A DNA stretch of 64,000 nucleotides, from assembly GCA_020725555.1 (NCBI GenBank), contig DYEU01000016.1:124001-188000 (forward strand). The letters are read 5' to 3'. A program made the position numbers and the translations under genes. Numbering within the stretch: position 1 is the first letter of the stretch; the number at the start of each line of letters is the position of its first letter. The notes beneath the pieces were generated by a model. It made no database searches and was not told the DNA's origin. It saw only the letters and a list, made by a program, of their open reading frames with translations. This document shows, piece after piece, positions 16,517 through 24,492 of this stretch. The stretch comes from Desulfatibacillum sp. (lineage in GTDB: Bacteria > Desulfobacterota > Desulfobacteria > Desulfobacterales > SpSt-501).

Positions 16517-17408
16517 GCAAAACGCCCCGCCGCGGCTCATCGTCAACGCCGACGACCTCGGCCTTTGCGCGGAGGTGAACGCGGGCATCCTCCGCGCCCA
16601 CGCCGAGGGCATCGTGACCGCGGCCTCGCTGCTCGCCACGGGCCGCGGCTTCGAGGACGCCCTCCATCGCCTGCGCGCGGCGCCGGCGCTCGACGTGGGC
16701 GTGCACCTCGCCTTCGTGGCCGGGCGCCCCCTCTCCGGCCCGGGCTCCTCCCTGGCCGGCCCCGGGGGCTCGCTTCCCCCATCGGCGGCCGCCTTCGCCC
16801 GGCTCTGGCTCGCCGGCCGCATCCGGGGCGAAGACCTCGAGGCCGAGGCGCTTCTTCAGATCGGGCGCATCCGCGCCGCCGGGATTTCCCCCTCGCACCT
16901 CGACAGCCACCAGCACGTGCACCTTCTCCCCGGCGTCTTCGAGCGCATCGCCGATCTCGCCCTGCGCCAGGGCATCCGCCACGTGCGCCTCCCCGACGAG
17001 CGCCTCCCGCCGGGCGGCGTGCCCGCGGGACGGCTCTTCCGCCTGCCCGGGCTGCTCGCGCTGCGGCTCCTCTCGGCCCGGGCCCGGAGGCGGCGGCGCC
17101 TTGCGCCCCCCTGCCGCTTCGCCGGCTTCCTGGACGGCGGGCGGCTCACCGAGGAGCGGCTGCTTTCCCTTCTCTCCGGCCTCGCCGCGGGGACGACGAC
17201 CGAGCTCATGTGCCACCCCGGCCTTCCGCCCTCGACGGCGGAGGTCAAGGCCTGGGGCTACCGCCACGAAGAGGAGCTTGCGGCGCTCGCCTCGCCCCGC
17301 GTGCGCGCGCTCATCGCACGGCGCGGCATCCGGCTTTGCCGCTTTGGCGAGGCGTGCGGCTCAGGGCCGGCGGGCGAGGATCAGGTAATGGCTGATCCAG
17401 TGGCCTGA
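16509..17408 (+). CDS. YdjC/ChbG-family carbohydrate deacetylase (NaxD- or HpnK-like)
   Basis: This 299-residue metal-dependent deacetylase removes N-acetyl groups from sugars. It begins with the metal site LIVNADDLGLCAEVN (Asp15-Asp16). It continues LDVGVHLAFVAGRPLS, the His cluster SHLDSHQHVHLLPGVF near residue 135, and TELMCHPGL. Families of this type include ChbG (chitooligosaccharides), HpnK (hopanoid glycolipids) and NaxD (undecaprenyl-phosphate-GalNAc). Coupling to an ArnC-like transferase by an 8-bp overlap favours a lipid-linked sugar as substrate; that is inference. Its 3' end overlaps the convergent methyltransferase gene by 48 bp. Confidence 0.85.
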   Translation: MTEQNAPPRLIVNADDLGLCAEVNAGILRAHAEGIVTAASLLATGRGFEDALHRLRAAPALDVGVHLAFVAGRPLSGPGSSLAGPGGSLPPSAAAFARLWLAGRIRGEDLEAEALLQIGRIRAAGISPSHLDSHQHVHLLPGVFERIADLALRQGIRHVRLPDERLPPGGVPAGRLFRLPGLLALRLLSARARRRRRLAPPCRFAGFLDGGRLTEERLLSLLSGLAAGTTTELMCHPGLPPSTAEVKAWGYRHEEELAALASPRVRALIARRGIRLCRFGEACGSGPAGEDQVMADPVA

Positions 17409-18020
17409 CGCGAGGGGCGACCCCTCGAAGGGGGAAAACCCCGCCTGCCTCAGGGCGTGGGCGTAGCCCGCGGGCGATTCGAAGTGCGGGGGGTCGCCCC
17501 GGGTGATCCCGAGCAGCCGCACCGAGATCGTCTCCTGGAGCAGGATCGCCCGGTGCTTCCAGCGCGGCCGGTCGATCACCTCCTTCAGGAGCAGCACCCC
17601 CCCCGGCCTGAGCACGCGGCGGCAGCCGGCGAGCAGCCCGGGCCAGGCCTCCCGCCGCACCGTGTAGAGGACATCGACGATGGAGACGAAATCGAAGGCG
17701 GCGGCCGGCAGCGCCTCGAGGGGAAGCGCCCAGAAGCGTACCCGACTGCCGCCGACGGCGCGGGCGGCGCGGATCTTCCCCGCGTCGTGGTCGATCCCGG
17801 CAAGGAAAAGCCGCGGCCGGCGGGGGTCGCGCGCGGCGAGGTGGGCGAGCAGGCCGTGCCCGCAGCCCACGTCGAGCGCCGCGCCCGCCGCCGGAAAGCG
17901 GGCAAGGAGCGCGCCCAGGGGGCAGGTGAGGGCGCGCACGAGCACGTGCAGCCGCACGGGCAGGGGCGCCCCGCGGTAGATCCTCCAGGCGGCGGCGGCC
18001 GGGCTACGCATCGCGCGCAA
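17361..18020 (-). CDS. Class I SAM-dependent methyltransferase
   Basis: This 219-residue methyltransferase has motif I ALDVGCGHGLLAHLA near residues 48-61 and motif II-like LFLAGIDHDAGKIRAA. FDFVSIVDVLYTV and RRVLRPGGVLLLKEVIDRP follow. The substrate is not evident. It starts inside the 3' end of the upstream methyltransferase gene (17 bp overlap), and a second ATG at 18011 is equally possible. It is the last gene of the minus-strand iscU-like operon. Its own 3' end overlaps the convergent deacetylase by 48 bp. The 5' half, as in its neighbour, is strongly Ala/Arg-rich. Confidence 0.8.
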   Translation of the reverse strand: MRAMRSPAAAAWRIYRGAPLPVRLHVLVRALTCPLGALLARFPAAGAALDVGCGHGLLAHLAARDPRRPRLFLAGIDHDAGKIRAARAVGGSRVRFWALPLEALPAAAFDFVSIVDVLYTVRREAWPGLLAGCRRVLRPGGVLLLKEVIDRPRWKHRAILLQETISVRLLGITRGDPPHFESPAGYAHALRQAGFSPFEGSPLASGHWISHYLILARRP

Positions 18021-18729
18021 AGAGCACCCAGTACTGGGCGCCCACCGGGAACCGCGCCAGCCCGCGCTCGAGCCGCGCGGCCCCCGGGAGCCTTAGCCAG
18101 CCGGGGGGGACGACGTTGACATAGGCGCGGGCGGCCGGCCGGAAGCCCCGGGGCGAAAAGAGCCGGCAGGCCGAGGGGAGCGAAAGAAGCGAGACCCCGC
18201 GGTCGAAGGGGCAGGCGGCCACGACGAGCCGGGTGAAGGGGTTGAGGGGGTTGTGCTCCCAGAGGAGGACCCGGCCGCCGGGCTTGAGGAGCCCGCAGAG
18301 CGTCGCGGCCGCGGCCGGCCGCGCGGCGGGGGCGATGTGGTGGAAGACGTTGCAGCTCACGACGAGGTCGAAGGCCGCCCCCGGCGGCAGATCCTCCAGG
18401 CGGCTTGCAAGCGCAACCGGCAGCGGGCCCACGATCTCGCGGGCCGCGGCGATCGACTCCGCCGAGGGGTCGTAGCCGCAGAGGCGAAGCCGCCCCGCGG
18501 CGAGCAGCGCGCGCGGCCCGGGCCGGCGGGCGAGCGCGGCGAAGAGCCGGCCGTTGCCGCAGCCGAAGTCGAGGTAGTCGAAGACCGCGCCTGCGGCCGG
18601 GGCGAAGAGAGGGGCGAGGGTTTCGGCCTTCTGGCGGACGAACTCCTCGCTGTGGACCCCCGGCGGCAGGCTTCGCTCGTGGATCGCCTCGTAGTCGCGG
18701 GCGACGCGGTCGAAGGGCTGCTCGGCCAC
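18004..18729 (-). CDS. Class I SAM-dependent methyltransferase
   Basis: This is a second methyltransferase of 241 residues. Motif I is DYLDFGCGNGRLFAALA (residues 51-67). LRLCGYDPSAESIAAAREI binds the cofactor ribose, FDLVVSCNVFHHI is motif post-I/II, and LLKPGGRVLLWEHNPLNPFT follows. The last pattern occurs in methyltransferases that act on small molecules or lipid-linked substrates. The C-terminal part (RPAARAYVNVVPPGWLRLPG) is family-specific. The likely start is GTG at 18729, eight bases after the desulfurase stop, with GAGG upstream. It is translationally coupled at both ends within the iscU-like operon. Confidence 0.78.
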   Translation of the reverse strand: MAEQPFDRVARDYEAIHERSLPPGVHSEEFVRQKAETLAPLFAPAAGAVFDYLDFGCGNGRLFAALARRPGPRALLAAGRLRLCGYDPSAESIAAAREIVGPLPVALASRLEDLPPGAAFDLVVSCNVFHHIAPAARPAAAATLCGLLKPGGRVLLWEHNPLNPFTRLVVAACPFDRGVSLLSLPSACRLFSPRGFRPAARAYVNVVPPGWLRLPGAARLERGLARFPVGAQYWVLFARDA

Positions 18730-18737
18730 GGGGGCCC

Positions 18738-19910
18738 TCAGGAGGCCGATTTGCGGCAGAGCGGGGAGATGCCGCGCAGCGTGGCGACGACTTTCGCGAG
18801 CGCCCCGAGAAAGCGGTGCACCTCCTCCGCGGTGTTCTCGACCCCGAAGGAGACGAGGATCGTCCCCTGGGCGTCGGCGTGGCTCAGCCCGAGCGAGAGC
18901 AGCACGTGGGAGGCGCGCAGCGAGCCCGTGGCGCAGGCCGAGCGGGTCGAGACCCCGAAGCCCTCGTCGTCGAGCATGAGCATGACGCTTTCCCCCTCGA
19001 CGTAGCGGATGGAGGCCGAGACGAGGTGCGGCAGGCTGTGCACGGGGTGCGTGTTCACGATCACCTCGTCGATCGACTCCGCCAACCCCCGGAGAAATTG
19101 CTCCTTGAGCCGCGAGAGATGCGCCATGCGGGCGGGCAGATCGCGCCGCGCGAGCGCCGCGGCCGCCCCCATGCCGAGGATGCCGATCAGGTTCTCGGTC
19201 CCGGCGCGCTTGTTGTGTTCCTGGACGCCGCCGTCGAGGAGGGGGAAGATCTTCACCCCGCGGCGGACATAGAGCCCGCCGACGCCGGGCGGCCCGTAGA
19301 AGGCGTTGGCGGCGAAGCTCACCAGGTCGGCCCCGATCTCGCGCACGTCGAAGGGGACGACCCCCACCGAGTCCACGGCGTCGGTGTGGAAGAGGACCCG
19401 GCGCTCGCGGCAGAGGGCGGCGATCTCGGCGATCGGCTGGAGCGTCCCGGTTTCGTTGTTCGCGTGCATGACCGAGACGAGGATCGTCTCCGGCGTGATC
19501 GCCGCGGCCACGGCCTGCGGGTCCACGCGGCCGGTTTCGTCGACCGAGAGGCTCGTCACCGTGAACCCCTGGGATTTGAGCCGCCGGAGGCTGCGGATCA
19601 CGGCGTTGTGCTCGATGTTCGTGGTCACGATGTGCCGGCCGCGGTCGGCGTTGGCCAGGGCCACGCCCTTGATCGCGTGGTTGACCGACTCCGTGCCCCC
19701 CGAGGTGAAGACGATCTCGCGGGGGTCCTCGGCGTGGATCAGCTGCGCCACCTCGCCGCGGGCGTTCTCGAGGGCCGCGGCGGCCTCCTCCCCCAGCCGG
19801 TGCTGGCTCGAAGGGTTGTGGTAGCCGTGTTCGATCGCCGCGATCATCGCCCGCCGCACCTCGGGCAGGAGCGGGTTCGCGGAGATGTGGTCCAGGTTGA
19901 CGAAACTCAT
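18738..19910 (-). CDS. NifS/IscS-like class V aminotransferase homologue lacking the PLP lysine
   Basis: By length (390 residues) and overall sequence this is a cysteine desulfurase, the enzyme that supplies sulfur to IscU. It keeps the active-loop cysteine (STRSACATGSL, Cys326), the His of TNIEHNAVI (His101), NNETG and the Asp of HTDAV (Asp177). The cofactor-binding loop, however, reads SFAANAFYGPPGVGGLY where IscS has SGHKIYGPKG. The Schiff-base Lys is Ala203, the neighbouring His is Asn202, and the phosphate-contacting Ser is Ala200. IscS Gln183 is Asp180 here. The N-terminal ATTP motif reads SANP. I read these codons directly on the nucleotide strand. The gene is intact and lies 31 bp after the iscU-like gene, so it looks selected and not decayed. 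Normal PLP chemistry seems impossible. Confidence 0.85.
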   Translation of the reverse strand: MSFVNLDHISANPLLPEVRRAMIAAIEHGYHNPSSQHRLGEEAAAALENARGEVAQLIHAEDPREIVFTSGGTESVNHAIKGVALANADRGRHIVTTNIEHNAVIRSLRRLKSQGFTVTSLSVDETGRVDPQAVAAAITPETILVSVMHANNETGTLQPIAEIAALCRERRVLFHTDAVDSVGVVPFDVREIGADLVSFAANAFYGPPGVGGLYVRRGVKIFPLLDGGVQEHNKRAGTENLIGILGMGAAAALARRDLPARMAHLSRLKEQFLRGLAESIDEVIVNTHPVHSLPHLVSASIRYVEGESVMLMLDDEGFGVSTRSACATGSLRASHVLLSLGLSHADAQGTILVSFGVENTAEEVHRFLGALAKVVATLRGISPLCRKSAS

Positions 19911-19941
19911 CGCGCGGCCTCCCCGGCAAGCAAGCGGCGGG

Positions 19942-20457
19942 TCAATGCTCTTCCTTCAGGTCGTGCTGGCAGGCCTCGCAGAAGGTGGCCCCCTCCTCGA
20001 CCTCGACGTCGCAGTACGGGCAGTAGCACTTGTCGCCGTGGGAGTGCTCGTGCTCGTCCTTGCGCTTGAGCTCGGGCCGCGGGATCCCCGCCTGGCGGGC
20101 CTCGTAGTCCCGGATGGCCATCTGCAGGGCGTCGGCGCCGAGGTTGGAGCAGTGCAGCTTGTTCTTCGGCAGCCCCTGGAGCGCCTCGGCCACGTCCCGG
20201 TTGGTGATGCGCTTGGCCTCCTCGATCGTCTTGCCCTTGGCGATCTCGGTCAGCATGCTCGAGACGGCGATCGCCGAGCCGCAGCCGAAGGTCTGGAACT
20301 TGATGTCCGCGATGCGCCCGTCGCGGACCTTGAGGTAAATGGTCATCATGTCCCCGCACAGGGGGTTGCCGACCTCGCCCACCCCGTCCGCATCCTCGAT
20401 CACCCCGACGTTGCGGGGGTTGCGGAAATGATCCATCACGACCGCGTTGTACATCAT
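19942..20457 (-). CDS. IscU/NifU-N-like Fe-S scaffold with C-terminal zinc-ribbon tail
   Basis: Residues 1-128 form an IscU-type scaffold for assembling Fe-S clusters. All cluster ligands are present: Cys34 and Asp36 in NPLCGDMM, Cys59 in FGCGSAIA, and His102-Cys103 in KLHCSNLG. The remaining 40 residues are not part of normal IscU. They contain a His-rich linker (KDEHEHSHGDK) and a four-cysteine zinc ribbon, C146-x2-C149 and C160-x2-C163. The protein is 171 residues against about 128 for IscU. The second Met at 20454 is an equally possible start. It is the first gene of the operon with the lysine-less desulfurase homologue. IscR, HscA/B and ferredoxin genes are not nearby. Confidence 0.88.
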   Translation of the reverse strand: MMYNAVVMDHFRNPRNVGVIEDADGVGEVGNPLCGDMMTIYLKVRDGRIADIKFQTFGCGSAIAVSSMLTEIAKGKTIEEAKRITNRDVAEALQGLPKNKLHCSNLGADALQMAIRDYEARQAGIPRPELKRKDEHEHSHGDKCYCPYCDVEVEEGATFCEACQHDLKEEH

Positions 20458-20534
20458 GGAACGCGCCTCCTCGGGTTTTCGGGGCCGACGCGCAAAGCAA
20501 CCGCCTCCGCGGCACCCGGCGCCGGACCGCTCGT

Positions 20535-20564
20535 CTTATACCCCCTTCCGGAGACCCGATGCAA
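20535..20564 (-). promoter_or_regulatory. Promoter for the iscU-like operon
   Basis: On the minus strand, TTGCAT (20564-20559) and TATAAG (20540-20535) are spaced by 18 bp. The -10 element matches consensus at five of six positions. It is 78 bp upstream of the start codon. I see no clear IscR-type palindrome. Confidence 0.6.
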
Positions 20565-20579
20565 CCCGGGGGCCGCGAT

Positions 20580-20609
20580 TTGACTTCCCGCGGCCTCTGT
20601 GGGTAAGTG
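20580..20609 (+). promoter_or_regulatory. Candidate promoter for the AsmA-like gene
   Basis: TTGACT (20580-20585) and TAAGTG (20604-20609), 18 bp apart. It is back-to-back with the iscU-like promoter in a 207-bp divergent region that holds no other feature. Confidence 0.5.
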
Positions 20610-20664
20610 GACGCCTCGGGAACCGGCCCCGAGCGCAAACCGCCTGCCCGGAAAGAAGCCCCGG

Positions 20665-23600
20665 ATGCGCATCCCGGCGCGGATCAAGATCGGCCTGCTC
20701 GCCCTTGCCGTGGCCGCCTTTGCGGCCGTTCTCCTCCTTGCGGTCCTGCCCACGGCGATCGCGAACTCGCGCGAGGCGCGGCGCCTGCTCACCGCGAGGC
20801 TGGAGGCCGAAACGGGGGCCGCCGCCGACTTCGCCTCCCTGCGCGTGCACCTTCTCCCCCGGCCCTGTGCGACCCTCGCCGATCTCCGCCTCTCCTGGCC
20901 GCGGGGCGTCCTCCTCGAGGCCCCCCGGCTCCGGTTCTGCCTCGACCTCGCCTCCCTGCTCGGCGGGACAATCGCCCTCCAGGCGCTCGATCTCGAAGGC
21001 CCCGTGCTGCGCGCCGCGCTTCCCGGAGCCGATGCCTCCCCGCCGGCCCTGCCCGACCCGGCCGCCTGTGCCCGGATCGCCGCCGAGATCGCCCGCGCGC
21101 TCCCGGCCGCCCGGGTCGCCGTCCGCGGCGGCCGGCTTCTGCTGCAGGGGGAGGAGGGGGAAGGGTTCGGCCTGCAGGGCCTGGAGCTCACCCTCGAGGC
21201 CGCGGGCGAAGCGTTCTCCTGGTCCCTTGCCGGCACGGCCGACGGCATCGCCTCCTGGCGTCTTGCGGGCGCGCGGGAGGGCGAAACCGGCCGGATCCAC
21301 GCGCTCCTCGAGGCGCACGGCATCGAACCCGCCCGCCTGCAGGCGGCCTTCCGGGGGGATGCCCCGGTGCGCATCGCCGGGGGCCGGATCGAGCGGCTCG
21401 AGGCCGAGCTCGACTGCCCCTCCGGCGAGGCCGCCACGCTCACCCTCGCCGCCGCGGCCCCGCGGCTCGAGCTCGAGCGCCGGGGGCGAAGCGCGGCCTT
21501 CGCGATCGAGCGCCTCGCGGCCCGGCTCGAGCGCGAGGGCCCGCGGTTTCGTCTGGCCATCTCCGATCTCACCCTGCGGGAGCCCGCGGCCGCGCTCTCG
21601 CTCGAGGCCGTCGTCGACGAGCGCCTCGCGCCGCGCATCCGGGTCGAGATCGCCGGCCGGGCCGGGGTGGAAGGGGTCCGCGAGGCGGCCCTCGCGATGC
21701 TGGGCGACATGGACGACGTGCGGCTGATCTTCGAGGTGCTCCGCGCGGGCGAGGCGCCCGAGGTCGAGGTCCGCCTGGCGGGCGACACCTGGGCCGAGCT
21801 CGACCGCCTGGCCACGCTCTTCCTCCGCGGCCGCCTCGAGGGGGGGGCGATCCGCCTGCCCTGGGTCGGCCTCGACCTCGAGGAGGTCTCCGGGGAGGCG
21901 CGGATCGAGGGCGGCGTCCTGCACGGCCGGGGGCTCTCCGCCCGCACCCTGGGTGCCCTCGGCACCGCGGGGAGCCTCGACGTGGGGCTCTCCGCGGCCG
22001 ACCCCGTCCTCGAGCTCGACATCGCGATCGCCGCCGAGCTTTCCCGCCTGCCGGGGGTGCTGGCGCGGCTGGTCCGCATCCCCGCCTTCCGCGAGCAGAT
22101 GGGCCTCGTGCGCGAGGTCTCCGGGACCGCGCGCGGCAGGCTCACGCTGCGCGGCACGCACGAGGACGTCGACGTCTCGGTCCAGGCCGCGGATCTCGAC
22201 CTCCGCGGCCGCTACCTCCCCCTCCCCGGGCCGATCGCCGTCCGCGGCGGCTTCTTTGCGCTGGAGGGCCGCGAGGTGCGCGTCTCCGGGGTGGAGGCGG
22301 CCGTCGGCGGCTCGCGCGCCAGCGGCCTGGAGTTCCGCTGCCGCGAAGACCCCGGCGGCGCCCTGCGCCTCGAGGCGGCGGCGGCGGCGGCCGAACTCGA
22401 CCTCGCGGAGGCGGGCCTCGTCGCCTCCCGCCTGCTCCCCGAGGGGGGGCTGGCGGTCCGGGGGGGCCGGGCCGCGCTCCGGGAGGTGCGCGTTGCGGGA
22501 ATGCCGCACGACCCCGGGACCTGGCGCCTCTCCGCCGCAGGCGAGCTCCGGGGGCTCGCCCTGGAGGCGGCGTTTCTTCCCGGTGCGCTGAAGGTGGGTG
22601 CCGCCCGGCTCGAATTCCTGGGCGATCGTCTCGCGTTTGAGGGCCCTGCGGTCGAGCTCGCCTCCTCGCGGGCGGCAGAGGTCGCGGGGGTCCTGGCCTG
22701 GGGCAAGGAGCCGGAGATCGCCTTCCGGGCCGCGCGGGCCGCGCTCGCGGTCCGGGACCTCGCCGGCCGGACCGGGGCGCCCGCGGAGGGGGCCCCTGCG
22801 GGCCTCATCCTCGCGCGGGACGTGGAGGCCCGCATCCCGCTTCCCCCGCGGGGGGCGGAGGGCCTCGTCCTGCGGGCGGCAATCGAGGAGGCGGCGATCG
22901 AAAACGCGCTCCCCGGCAAGCGGCTTGCCCTGCGCGAAGGCGGGGTTGCGGTCGCCGCCGGCCGGGTGCGGCTTGCGGGCCAGGAGGTCGCCCTGGGCGG
23001 CTCGACGGCGCGCGGGGCCGTTCTGGAATACGAGCCGGCCCGGCGCCTGCGGGTCGCTGCGGCGGAGGCGCGGATCGAGGCGGCGGAGCTGCTCGAGGCC
23101 CTGCGCCGCCACCCCGGGGCCGCGGCGGAGGTCGCCGAAATCGAAGGTGCGGGCGGCGCGCTGCGGCTCTTCGAGACGGAAATCGCCCTGCCCCTCGACG
23201 GCGAAGGGGCCGCGCACCTCGCCCTGCAGGCCGTGCCCGAAGAGTTCCGGCTCGCCTTCCGCTTCCTCGGGTCCCCGCTTCGCCTCACGGCGGGCCGCCT
23301 CACGGCCGAACCCGGGGAAGGCCTCCCCGGCGGAATCCGCCTCGCCCTGGAGGGGATCGAGGCCGGCCTGGGGCTGAGCGCGGCGCGGGTCGACGGCACG
23401 ATCGAGGCCGCGGGCGGGGAGGTCCGGCTGGCGCTCGACCTCGCGGCCTCGGTGCTCGACCTCGGCCGCCTCGCCGAGGACCTCGAGGCGCTCGCGCGCC
23501 GCCGGGGCCCCGGCCGCCCCGAGGCGACCGGCCGCATCGGGCTTGCCGCGGAACGGGCCCTGGTCGGGGACGTCGAAATCGCACCGCTCCGGCTGCGGTT

Positions 23601-24381
23601 TGATCTCGAAGCCGGCGGCGGGGTCGCCTGGATCGAGCGCGGCAGCCTCTGCGGCATGCTCTTCATGGGCCGGGTGGGGTTCTCCGGCGACCGGGTCGAC
23701 GCCTACCTCGTCCCGGTCGTCGATGCCCGGCCCCTCGAGGAGACCGTCCCCTGCCTCACCCGCGAGGCAAGCGTCGCCACCGGGAACTTCAACCTGGAGG
23801 GCGCCCTCCAGGCGGCGGGAAAGCCGGGCGAGCTCCTCAAGGCGGCCGCCGGCCGCTTCAGCTTCGTCGCCGAGGACGGGGTCATCCGCAAGTCCCCGTT
23901 CTTTGCGCGGCTCTTTTCGATCCTGAACCTGACCGAGCTCTACCGCGGCGCGCTTCCGGACTTCGAAAGCGGCGGCTTCGCCTACAAGCGCTCCACGGCC
24001 GACCTCGAGCTGCGCGGGGGCAAGCTCACCGTCCACGAGTGGGTGATCGACGGCCCCACCCTGTGGATGGGCGGCCGGGGGGAGATCGATCTCCTGCGCC
24101 GGGATCTCGATTTCACGCTGATGGTCTCGCCGTTCAAGACCATCGACCGCATCATCAACCGCATCCCCGGCCTGCGCTGGATCCTGGGCGGCAGGCTGGT
24201 CGCGGTGCCCATGAAGGCCACCGGCGAGCTCCGGGACCCGAAGATCGTGCCCCTGTCGCCGGAGGCCGTCGGAACGAGCCTCTTCGAGATGCTCAAGCGG
24301 ACGATCCTTCTGCCGGTCCGGATCCTGCAGCCGTTCATCCCGGGCATGGAGCCGGTCGAGAGCGGGACGATCACCCGCTAG
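20665..24381 (+). CDS. Large AsmA-like envelope protein
   Basis: This 1238-residue protein has one N-terminal membrane helix (IGLLALAVAAFAAVLLLAVL) followed by a very long periplasmic body of repeating beta-rich segments. The layout matches AsmA/YhdP/TamB-like proteins, thought to form grooves that carry phospholipids across the periplasm. The N-terminus (AIANSREARRLLTARLEAETG, with ADLRLSWP) matches AsmA. The C-terminal 200 residues carry the AsmA-like C-terminal signature: DGVIRKSPFFARLFSILNLT, MGGRGEIDLLRRDLDFTLMV and PLSPEAVGTSLFEMLKRT. The ATG at 20665 is used because a signal-anchor follows directly; a GTG at 20599 is in frame. It has its own promoter and no coupled partner. Confidence 0.85.
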   Translation: MRIPARIKIGLLALAVAAFAAVLLLAVLPTAIANSREARRLLTARLEAETGAAADFASLRVHLLPRPCATLADLRLSWPRGVLLEAPRLRFCLDLASLLGGTIALQALDLEGPVLRAALPGADASPPALPDPAACARIAAEIARALPAARVAVRGGRLLLQGEEGEGFGLQGLELTLEAAGEAFSWSLAGTADGIASWRLAGAREGETGRIHALLEAHGIEPARLQAAFRGDAPVRIAGGRIERLEAELDCPSGEAATLTLAAAAPRLELERRGRSAAFAIERLAARLEREGPRFRLAISDLTLREPAAALSLEAVVDERLAPRIRVEIAGRAGVEGVREAALAMLGDMDDVRLIFEVLRAGEAPEVEVRLAGDTWAELDRLATLFLRGRLEGGAIRLPWVGLDLEEVSGEARIEGGVLHGRGLSARTLGALGTAGSLDVGLSAADPVLELDIAIAAELSRLPGVLARLVRIPAFREQMGLVREVSGTARGRLTLRGTHEDVDVSVQAADLDLRGRYLPLPGPIAVRGGFFALEGREVRVSGVEAAVGGSRASGLEFRCREDPGGALRLEAAAAAAELDLAEAGLVASRLLPEGGLAVRGGRAALREVRVAGMPHDPGTWRLSAAGELRGLALEAAFLPGALKVGAARLEFLGDRLAFEGPAVELASSRAAEVAGVLAWGKEPEIAFRAARAALAVRDLAGRTGAPAEGAPAGLILARDVEARIPLPPRGAEGLVLRAAIEEAAIENALPGKRLALREGGVAVAAGRVRLAGQEVALGGSTARGAVLEYEPARRLRVAAAEARIEAAELLEALRRHPGAAAEVAEIEGAGGALRLFETEIALPLDGEGAAHLALQAVPEEFRLAFRFLGSPLRLTAGRLTAEPGEGLPGGIRLALEGIEAGLGLSAARVDGTIEAAGGEVRLALDLAASVLDLGRLAEDLEALARRRGPGRPEATGRIGLAAERALVGDVEIAPLRLRFDLEAGGGVAWIERGSLCGMLFMGRVGFSGDRVDAYLVPVVDARPLEETVPCLTREASVATGNFNLEGALQAAGKPGELLKAAAGRFSFVAEDGVIRKSPFFARLFSILNLTELYRGALPDFESGGFAYKRSTADLELRGGKLTVHEWVIDGPTLWMGGRGEIDLLRRDLDFTLMVSPFKTIDRIINRIPGLRWILGGRLVAVPMKATGELRDPKIVPLSPEAVGTSLFEMLKRTILLPVRILQPFIPGMEPVESGTITR

Positions 24382-24395
24382 CCCGCCGCGGCGCC

Positions 24396-24424
24396 TTGAC
24401 TTTCCCCGGCCCGGGAATCACTAT
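24396..24424 (+). promoter_or_regulatory. Candidate promoter for the triple-CCHC protein gene
   Basis: TTGACT (24396-24401) and CACTAT (24419-24424) with a 17-bp spacer. The predicted leader is about 60 nt. The -10 box is a weak match. Confidence 0.45.
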
Positions 24425-24492
24425 TCGCCACGGCCGGATGCCGGCCGGAACCCTGCGCGGCAAGGTTCTTCACCTGAAACGGGAGGGATTTC

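Noticed and set aside
16509-17408. hpnK of a hopanoid cluster
   Set aside because: No squalene-hopene cyclase or other hpn genes are in the window; the link to the ArnC-like gene fits a lipid-linked sugar better.
18738-19910. Decayed pseudogene as the reason for the missing PLP lysine
   Set aside because: The frame is full length, other active-site residues are kept, and the changes are clustered around the cofactor site. That looks like altered function, not decay.
20536-24036. 1166-codon antisense frame opposite the AsmA-like gene
   Set aside because: Same cause: GC-rich third positions remove stops on the other strand. There is no start signal or homology.
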